In this document: in pieces, positions 57,152 to 64,000 of the stretch
How positions within the stretch are numbered: the stretch's first letter is position 1
How the letters are laid out: every line of letters begins with the position of its first letter
Source of the DNA: Copromyces sp. CBS 386.78
Taxonomy: Eukaryota > Ascomycota > Sordariomycetes > Sordariales > Sordariaceae
Assembly (NCBI GenBank): GCA_030685235.1
Contig: MU839113.1
Location: forward strand, 186,001 to 250,000
Length of the DNA stretch: 64,000 nucleotides
Direction: 5' to 3'
Program-made: the position numbers and the translations under genes
The notes under the pieces: generated by a model
What the model was told of the DNA's origin: nothing
Seen by the model: the letters and a program-made list of their open reading frames with translations, nothing else
Database searches by the model: none

Positions 57152-57319
57152 TACCGCTTCCACTCACTCGATTTGTTTTTGCTCAAACAAGTGTAGCGCC
57201 GGGTATAACTGGTTTGGACCAATTTGCTGTTGAGCTGATGGGGGTCGCAAGGTTTCTCGGGTTCGATCCAGTGACAGGATTGGCTTGAGTAAAAACAAAT
57301 CGAGTGAGTAGAAGCGGTA
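57152..57319. mobile_element. Small TA-flanked inverted-repeat element (MITE-like, Tc1/mariner-type ends)
   Basis: A left arm at 57152-57186 (TACCGCTTCCACTCACTCG...) and a right arm at 57285-57319 match as inverted repeats at 33 of 35 positions. Both differences are C/T or G/A transitions. Each arm ends in TA at the outer edge, consistent with the TA target duplication of Tc1/mariner elements. The interior of about 100 bp is non-coding. The word TGTAGCGCCG occurs both just outside the left arm (57131) and inside (57192), and GCGGTA just before the left arm mirrors its TACCGC, so an older or nested end may be present. Unrelated in sequence to the element at 3774. Confidence 0.65.
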
Positions 57320-59657
57320 CAAGGACTGGACGCTCGCCCGTTAGGTACTCGGATGTATCATCGACGTGTGTTGGGCCTTCTTAGGTTCAGTCAGAGAGGA
57401 ATCGTAACCACCAAGCGATATCGCAAAGATCAACTGGCCAACCAGTACCCCCTCCTTCTTCGATGCTTCCACTCTGCATCTTACATTATGATTGGACGGC
57501 GCTATCAAATCCCCAGATAAGGGGTGCTCGATGCGTTGCCTTGCAGATGTGTGGGTGGACGACGTCTTCACGTCAGGAAAAGAGAGCAATTAACAAACAC
57601 CGAGCTCCATTTTGAGCTTGGGGATTGGGCAGCATCACGACAGCCTCACTCGCACTTACGTTCACCTACATACTTACAGAGGCGGTCGGGGTTCTTGCCC
57701 GTGCTTGTGTTTCCAGGTCGTTGGGTGTGCGCCCCATTGTGTGTCCAGCCAAGCCAACCAGGCACAGGGTCGATGACAGGGCCGAAAACGGTACGCCGTG
57801 GAAACTGTGTTGTGCTGCAGAGGGGAGTTTGTGTGATGAATCTCGATCGCCATGCCCGGCCGGGCAAACGAAGACTCCCCATTGTACAGTCCCTGACGAG
57901 ATAGGCGAACCTCGCTGCTAATGCCGAGATATCGCGGGCAATGCCTTGGTAGGTTTATCTGTGGTCGTAACTGGCGATCAGGACCGCCGAGGATGAGCAG
58001 ATCAACGTCGTGCGCCAACAGACAAATCGCACTGCTACAGGTGGTTATCGCGCCGCAGAATGCTGATTTTGCGTTTGAGATTATCTCTCCATGAGCTTTG
58101 GAGCTTGTTGTTTTGGGTGCGTGCTCCTTGGGTGCTTCTGGTGTGACCTGGATACTTGCCACGTCTGGGGACAATCTCTCGCGGAATGATTATTAATGGG
58201 TCACTATCTTGACGCTTTCAAAAAGTGATGAGAACACTCCAATGTTGATGTGTCTTGACCTCGACGGCAGAAAGCTCAATGGCTGGAATCGCTTCATGCA
58301 AGTCGCGCATTCTGATGCAGGCTGTGGATCAACCAAGCAGGTAGGACTCGCTACCTGAAATTCTTCTGGCTTCCGGTTGGCTGGTCATTATAGGTCCTGG
58401 TACAACCCGCACAGCTGAGTGGTCGCGAATAAGTCTGTTTGTGGTTGGTTGTTTTTGAGAGTGACTGTTGTGAAGGTTGAGATCAGAGTCTCTGACGTTA
58501 TTGCAGGGGGGATAAACTTTGTCTTTGTTTGGAACAATAAAGGTGTTTTCAATCCTGAAGCAGCGCGAGTATCGAATTGGGGGTCCTTGCTGATGACTCT
58601 TGGGGACACTACCGGGGAGCCGGGGGCGATTACCGTCCATGATAGAAATACGATATGGATAATAAGTAGCGACGGGTTGATGCTCGAGGTAAAACATGCC
58701 CATCGATTGCGACTTTGCCCCAGCCTGCTGCGTGATTCTGGCATGCCTTGACGAACGAATATCCACTGCTATCCGGGGCGTTTGGTCCAAAGACGCAAGA
58801 CAAGCGGTAAATGACAGGGGACAACAACAACAACAACATGCCGCGGACCACCCACGAAACTGGGTGTTGTTGTCACCGGGTGTCCATGTTTAGAATAAGT
58901 GAAAGAGGATCAACCCAAGTCCATACGAGCTTCCATGCTTCTAACGTGCTCAGGCAACAGGTTCAAATCGTTTCAAGCTTCCATTCCAGATGGTTTCCCC
59001 CGTGGTTTGGAGAAGCAAAGGCCGGAAAGCAGGTGTACCTACCTAGGTCAGTGTCACCTCCAAGCGGTGATGTTATCAAGCTGCCTTCCATTATCACCAC
59101 AGAAGGACAAGCCCGTTTTAGCGTCGGGAGTTGGGGCCAATGGCAGGCCGGCAACAGATGCCCCCACTCACTACGTAACAGGGCCCTTGTACCGTCTGCG
59201 TACCCCCTGACCCCCGCCCTTCTGGAAAGGCGGAAGAGCTTGGGAGACGGCCCTGGATGGAAGCGCAGGGGTACCCACGAGTTACATCGAGGCCCGGGAC
59301 TGGTGCGCACCATGTCGCGGCATGACTCCAGTGCACCTGCACGGACCAGCCCCCTTGCACATCACGAGCGCAGGTGTCACTCGCAAGTCGCTTTGGGAGG
59401 CTGCCCCCTCTCCTGCCACCTGGAGCTGTCCTGGCTGGTTGCTGGCCTGCCCATCGAGGTTCCCTCTTGCTTGCCGTCTCCCTCGCTCACATTTGTCACT
59501 GCTCTCTCCACTTCAGTTCCCTCCCGTGTTCCCAACTTCCATGAGATTGAAGATACTAACCTACCTACTAACGTCTTTCGTCTTGGAAAAACCACGCGCA
59601 TCGCGAATAGCGCGCTTCATTGTACAAATCGAACAAGAGGTTGGACCCTTTTCCATG
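57320..59657. other. Gene-free interval, second part
   Basis: No recognised gene. A (CAA)n run lies near 58826-58840. A 323-codon ATG-started frame at 58811-59782 is open by length but has a composition unlike a conserved protein, and other frames are open over it too; it is treated as unproven. Confidence 0.5.
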
Positions 59658-60318
59658 CCTGGGTAATAATAACGGCTCCTTCCCGCCCTCCGCCCCGGGC
59701 CCAAATCGACTCTGCACGGCAGCCCGGCCGCCCCCGTCTGATATCTGTTACGTCGATACCGCCTGGGTACCTGATACGATAGGTACTGTGAGGTACTGGT
59801 GCGCTATCACTTAAGGTATCGCTGTCCATCCACAGTCCACTCCTTCCTTGCGTCCCTCGACCGCATCACCCACATCACCGCGACTGTCGACCACAGCCAA
59901 CCGACCACCCAGACACTCCCACGACAGGACCACACCCATTCCCCCCGTTGCGTCAGGTCCCATCCACTCAAGTCATCTTCCACAACAACTCCTACCACCG
60001 CCTTTGGGTCCTTCAGGATCGCCTCCCGGCCAACTCTACCGAACCACCTTCGCGTCTCTCTCTCTCTCCCCCCAAATCGCCCTGATATCGCCCATCCATC
60101 TCTCTCCATCCTCCGACTCGCTGCCCGTCAAGGTTACAGCTTCGGTCTTCCTCTCCGTTGTGTCTCCGGTCGCGCACCCCGCCCCGGGTTCCGATCGCCA
60201 TCAACGGGATCCAACACATATTCAACATCTTATCGCCATATAGTCTGCCACACACTCACTTATACGCCCGACACTACCCAACTGTCGCCGCTTCCGCATC
60301 AACCGCATCAACTGCTGT

Positions 60319-60375
60319 ATGCCAGTTCGGCCATCGCATTATCCTACAACTCGTCTCGACACCCGTTTCCCATAG
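60319..60375 (+). promoter_or_regulatory. Candidate 18-codon upstream ORF of atg1
   Basis: Starts MPVRPSHYPTTR and ends at a TAG about 960 nt before the main ATG. It is one of only two ATGs in the ATG-poor leader. Confidence 0.35.
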
Positions 60376-60540
60376 ACGCTACCTAGTACAACTCCGCCCT
60401 CCTATACATATACCTTATCCCATTCCACACTAGATATAACGCGGCCCCAACCTTCGCCGCTGTCAAGAGATCGGACGGGCCTAGTATCGAACCAGCGACC
60501 AACTGATACGGACGAGGCCAGCCGGCGGCCCGATCGGGTC

Positions 60541-60547
60541 TGAGTCA
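60541..60547. promoter_or_regulatory. TGAGTCA site upstream of atg1
   Basis: Perfect Gcn4/CPC-1-type heptamer 788 bp upstream of the atg1 ATG. Gcn4 is known to induce autophagy genes in yeast during amino-acid starvation; a similar role here is inference, and the site may lie within the leader rather than the promoter. Confidence 0.35.
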
Positions 60548-61234
60548 TTGACTTGACATAGGACGTCAGTCTGCCGCGGTGGGGTAAAAGCAGCTGTCAA
60601 TAACCACACTTTGGTACTGATAAGTAGGTAGTAGACGTCCAGGTACAACAGTGTCGGTGTCGGAGCTTGGACCCTCTTCTACTGTGCCTTGAGCCATTCA
60701 TCCGTCCGTCGTTTCCTCTCGACCTGCTCGACTGCTTAGCCTTTCTCCGCTCTCTTTCGCATAGACGTTCCCATCGACCACCCGTTCGGGCACACCTACG
60801 CCTCCCGTCTCCTCCGTTGTCCTCGGACCTCTCCAGACCCTGAGACGATCGTACTGAGCTCGACCCCTTTCGCAACTCCTCTTCCATCCCATACCACCGT
60901 ATAGTCTCTCTTCGTCCCACCCAGCCTCGTCGTTGCCTGGCTGTCCATCTGCCATCCCCATTCGAGCCTGGCGCATAACATATCCGAGGAACCATCAAGG
61001 TGTCTCGTGCCCTGGACCTCTCTCTTCCGTCGACCACGCACTCGTCGTTTCATCTTTGGCTTCGACACATCCTCGACCTATCATCTCCACTTGCGTCATT
61101 GCATAACCGAACGCCTCCGCTTGCCAATACATCGGCCTTATTAATACAGACTTCTCCGCTTCTGCCTTGGGCTCGTCTTCATAATCCCAACCACCTGAAT
61201 CCCGGATCGGTAGCACCAGACATTTGGCGTATAC

Positions 61235-61276
61235 ATGCCTGCCAGACTCGAGGTTGACGTCTTCCGAATAGTTTAG
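61235..61276 (+). promoter_or_regulatory. Candidate 13-codon upstream ORF of atg1
   Basis: Starts [13 protein letters not shown] and stops at TAG, 58 nt before the atg1 ATG, so little distance remains for reinitiation. Confidence 0.4.
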
Positions 61277-61334
61277 GCCCTTGGGCTATCTTGACTTCCC
61301 GTCATCAACACACACACCCACACACCAGGAAGCC

Positions 61335-64000
61335 ATGTCTGGCCAAACATCTGCTTCCTCGTCTTCGAGGAAGACGAGGCAGAGTTACGATGCCATTGGA
61401 TCCTTCGTCATTGACCAAGAGATAGGAAAGGGAAGCTTTGCAAAGGTTTACCTGGGCCGGCATAAGGTCAGTGAGCTCTACAGCCTCCTCTGTTCGATCC
61501 CTTAGCGTCCCATACGGCCTTGACCTCACATCCGTACCGTGAATTGGGCTGCTTGCTGACGTACCATGCCTTATAGGTTACTGGTGCATTGGTTGCCGTC
61601 AAATCCGTCGAGCTCGCCCGCCTGAATAAGAAGCTGAAGGAAAATCTCTACGGGGAAATCCAAATCCTCAAGACCCTTCGACACCCTCACATCGTCGCAC
61701 TCCATGACTGTGTTGAGTCCTCTACTCACATCAATCTGATAATGGAGTATTGCGAACTTGGTGACTTGTCGCTATTCATCAAGAAGCGAGACAAGTTGAT
61801 CACAAATCCCTACACTCACGACCTCGCGCGGAAATACCCCGTTTATCCAAATGCTGGCTTGAACGAGGTGGTGACTCGCCACTTTCTAAAACAGCTGGCG
61901 AGCGCATTGCAGTTTTTGCGTGCTGGGGACTTCGTTCATCGGGATGTCAAGCCACAGAACCTTCTTCTCCTTCCGTCCCCTCAGATGATGGCCAACAACA
62001 AGACGGCGAAACACATTATGAGCGGCAGCTGTGACTCCTTTACGCCTGCTGCCGGTCTAGCCTCGGCCCCGATGCTGAAGCTTGCCGATTTCGGTTTCGC
62101 CCGTGTGCTTCCGTCGACATCCCTCGCCGAGACACTGTGCGGTTCTCCTCTTTACATGGCACCAGAGATTCTGCGCTATGAAAAGTACGATGCGAAGGCG
62201 GATTTGTGGTCCGTGGGCACGGTATTGTACGAAATGGTGACAGGAAGGCCGCCTTTCAAAGCCAGCAATCATGTGGAACTTCTAAGGAAAATCGAATCAT
62301 CGGGCGATGTGATCAAATTCACACGGGAGAGTGTTGTGAGCCAAGAGATGAAAGGCCTGATTCGGGCTCTCTTGAAGAAGAACCCGGTGGAACGAATAAG
62401 CTTTGAAGATCTATTTAACCATCCTGTTGTCACAGAACCCATTCCTGGACTCGTGGAAGACGACATTCCCAAACCAGCACGTCGGCTGTCCGTGAAGGAA
62501 GAGAGGCCTGCCAGTAGGGCAGATGAGTCGCTCGTACCCTCGCGGAAGGAGTCCCTCCGGAAAAACCTCGTAGATCGTGAGGGCATGCCTCAGGTGGCTG
62601 GTCCCTCTTCACCAAAACCTCGCCGATCGTCTCCTCTAGCGACCCCTAACGAGCCCCTCGATTCAAGTAAACCGAACTACTTCCAGATGCGACCTAGAGC
62701 TGATCGTCTTAGCTATTCTCCTCGACAGGAAGCTGCCGAAGGGTTAGGGATTAAGCGCCCGCAAGTTCAACCGTCAACGTCTGCTCCAACCCGTCCATCT
62801 TCGTATGTAGACCGCCGACATCGCCCATCGAACGCCTCGGTCAGGCCTCCTGCCCGGGAAGCAAATGTCTCTTCAAATGATATCGTCGGGGCGAAGTCTA
62901 CCAGAGGCTCGGCCACAAAACCCATGTCAGAGGCGGAGAGGGCAGCTCAGGATATTGCGTTTGAACGCGACTATGTGTTGGTGGACAAGAAGCATCTTGA
63001 AGTCAACGCACTTGCGGACCAAATATCAATGTACCCCCAACAGCCACAATCCCCAAAGTCGGCACAAATCGTCAGACGCGCAACTCAACAAGGCTCACCC
63101 ACCTCGACGACTGGCGCAGTCCCGAGCCCACCTTCCAGAGCACTTCAGCTGGCTCAGGGTCATAGCCGTCAAGGTTCATACGATAAGGCTCTTGGGACGA
63201 GTCCCAGCAAGGCGACTTCGGTGATTTCCAAGGCTATCCAAGATGCGAGCTTGCGGTTATTCGGGTTCAAATACGCCCCTCACCTGCTAGGCAAAGGCCC
63301 ATCTCCTGTGCCGCTGTACAACCCATTCCCGACTTATCCAGCTCCAAATGCCCACACCGGCTTGCTTTCAGATGGGAAGCAAGGCACCCCCGTGGACGAA
63401 GACTCCCGTGTGGCTCAGTGCATAGAGGATCACGCAACACGGAGTGACGTTGTGTACGGATTTGCCGAAGTCAAGTACAAGCAACTTGTCCCGCTTGCGC
63501 CCTCGATGGATCATGGTCTTGGCGGTGCGCCCATTGAGAAGTCGGCAGAGGAGGATGGGCTTACAGCCGAAGCCATCGTCTCGTTGTCTGAGGAGGCACT
63601 GGTCCTATATGTTAAGGCGCTCACCCTTCTGGCCAAGTCGATGGATATCGCCAGCCTCTGGTGGTCACGGAAAAACAAGGTTGAGACGAGCAACAGTCTC
63701 ACTTCGGCGGCACGGGATTCGGCAAACTCGGAAGCCTTGGCTCTCAGGATCAACGGTATTGTCCAATGGATCCGTTCACGTTTCAATGAAGTCTTGGAGA
63801 AAGCGGAAGTTGTTCGACTTAAGCTGGCTGAAGCACAGAAGCGACTACCCGAAGATCATCCCAGTCATCCAAACAACCATGCGAACGACTCGACAGCTCT
63901 GAACAGTCTCAGCACCGTTGGCGTGTTCTTGAGCGAGGGGATTAGTGCCGAGAGGCTGATGTACGATCGCGCTATCGAGATGAGTCGGGCTGCTGCGATC
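61335..64000 (+). CDS. atg1: Autophagy kinase Atg1 (ULK), 3' end outside the window
   Basis: Coding exons 61335-61466 and 61577 onward, with a 110-bp intron (donor GTCAGT, acceptor TATAG). 852 codons are present and the frame is open at the window edge, so the C-terminus is missing. The Ser/Thr kinase domain spans about residues 22-330: glycine loop [11 protein letters not shown] (31-41), ATP lysine K53, catalytic H165-R166-D167 (HRDVKPQN), D215-F216-G217 (DFGFAR) and GSPLYMAPE. Between HRD and DFG is an extra loop of about 25 residues typical of filamentous-fungal Atg1. A disordered Ser/Pro-rich region follows, then the start of the C-terminal helical domain near residue 600 ([20 protein letters not shown]) that binds Atg13. 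The kinase starts autophagosome formation. A Ser-rich N-terminus precedes the domain. Leader, uORFs and TGAGTCA are listed separately. Confidence 0.96.

Larger units (their letters stand above)
59658..61334 (+). promoter_or_regulatory. ATG-depleted long leader/promoter of atg1
   Basis: In 1677 bp before the atg1 ATG only two ATGs occur on the plus strand (60319 and 61235), against roughly 26 expected. The sequence is strongly C/T-rich. This suggests that most of it is transcribed as a 5' leader, possibly with an intron. Both ATGs open short ORFs that end before the main start. Confidence 0.5.

Noticed and set aside
59799..60386. 195-codon frame upstream of atg1
   Set aside because: It begins at GTG and has no in-frame ATG; it fits an ATG-poor leader rather than a protein.
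60478..60534. tRNA-like words (AGTTGGT and GGTTCGA on the minus strand) with GGGCC/GGCCC flanks
   Set aside because: The paired ends are only 57 nt apart, too short for a tRNA, and no anticodon arm can be drawn.
1..64000. RIP-mutated repeat blocks
   Set aside because: No long AT-rich stretch dense in TpA was seen by eye; the short AT-rich patch at 4080-4260 is too small. A computed RIP index would be decisive.
1..64000. CRISPR arrays, bacterial operons or Shine-Dalgarno sites
   Set aside because: Spliceosomal introns and purely eukaryotic gene families show that this is nuclear fungal DNA; the tandem repeats are simple microsatellites.

Overview
This window is nuclear DNA of a filamentous ascomycete, most likely Sordariales and close to Neurospora/Sordaria. 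The evidence is: short GT-AG introns (57-158 bp, one of 343 bp) with GTAAGT-like donors and CTAAC-like branch sites; genes that stand alone on both strands rather than in operons; many trinucleotide and tetranucleotide microsatellites; and a fungal fused trifunctional tryptophan enzyme. From memory, AIR synthetase (ad-2), trp-1 and ornithine transaminase (ota) are linked on linkage group III of N. crassa. All three lie here in about 45 kb, which fits, but I could not check species or map.

Layout. 1-4950 has no convincing gene; it holds a 292-bp MITE-like element with perfect 37-bp terminal inverted repeats. Then come ad-2 (purine synthesis, +), KTI12 (Elongator/tRNA modification, +), a 2.8-kb gap, a Zn2Cys6 regulator (+), a U-box cyclophilin (-), a PTM1-like seven-TM membrane protein (+), an 891-residue orphan with paired CX2CX7C motifs (-), trp-1 (-), NUP192 (+), tim9 (-, rebuilt from three exons), a gap with a long leader, and a Sac7-type RhoGAP (+). 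A 4.5-kb gap follows, then an ACS-family MFS transporter (+), ota (-), GPI10/PIG-B mannosyltransferase (+) and a small secreted cysteine-rich protein (-). After an 8-kb gene-free stretch with a second small TA-flanked inverted-repeat element comes atg1 (+), which is cut by the window edge.

How the genes relate. They are mostly independent housekeeping genes. A loose theme is amino-acid and nitrogen metabolism and starvation: trp-1 has a perfect TGAGTCA (CPC-1/Gcn4-type) site upstream, ad-2 has two TGACTC half-sites upstream, and the atg1 leader also carries TGAGTCA. Divergent pairs share upstream regions (cyclophilin/PTM1, trp-1/NUP192, ota/GPI10). Convergent pairs are TF/cyclophilin, PTM1/orphan, NUP192/tim9, MFS/ota and GPI10/secreted protein.

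I found no CRISPR array, tRNA, rRNA, secondary-metabolite cluster or other exotic system. The items most worth a second look are the two non-autonomous transposon-like elements, the ATG-depleted leaders of atg1 and the RhoGAP gene, the paired cysteine motifs of the orphan protein, the secreted protein whose intron can be read through, and several extremely short first coding exons that automatic gene finders tend to lose.
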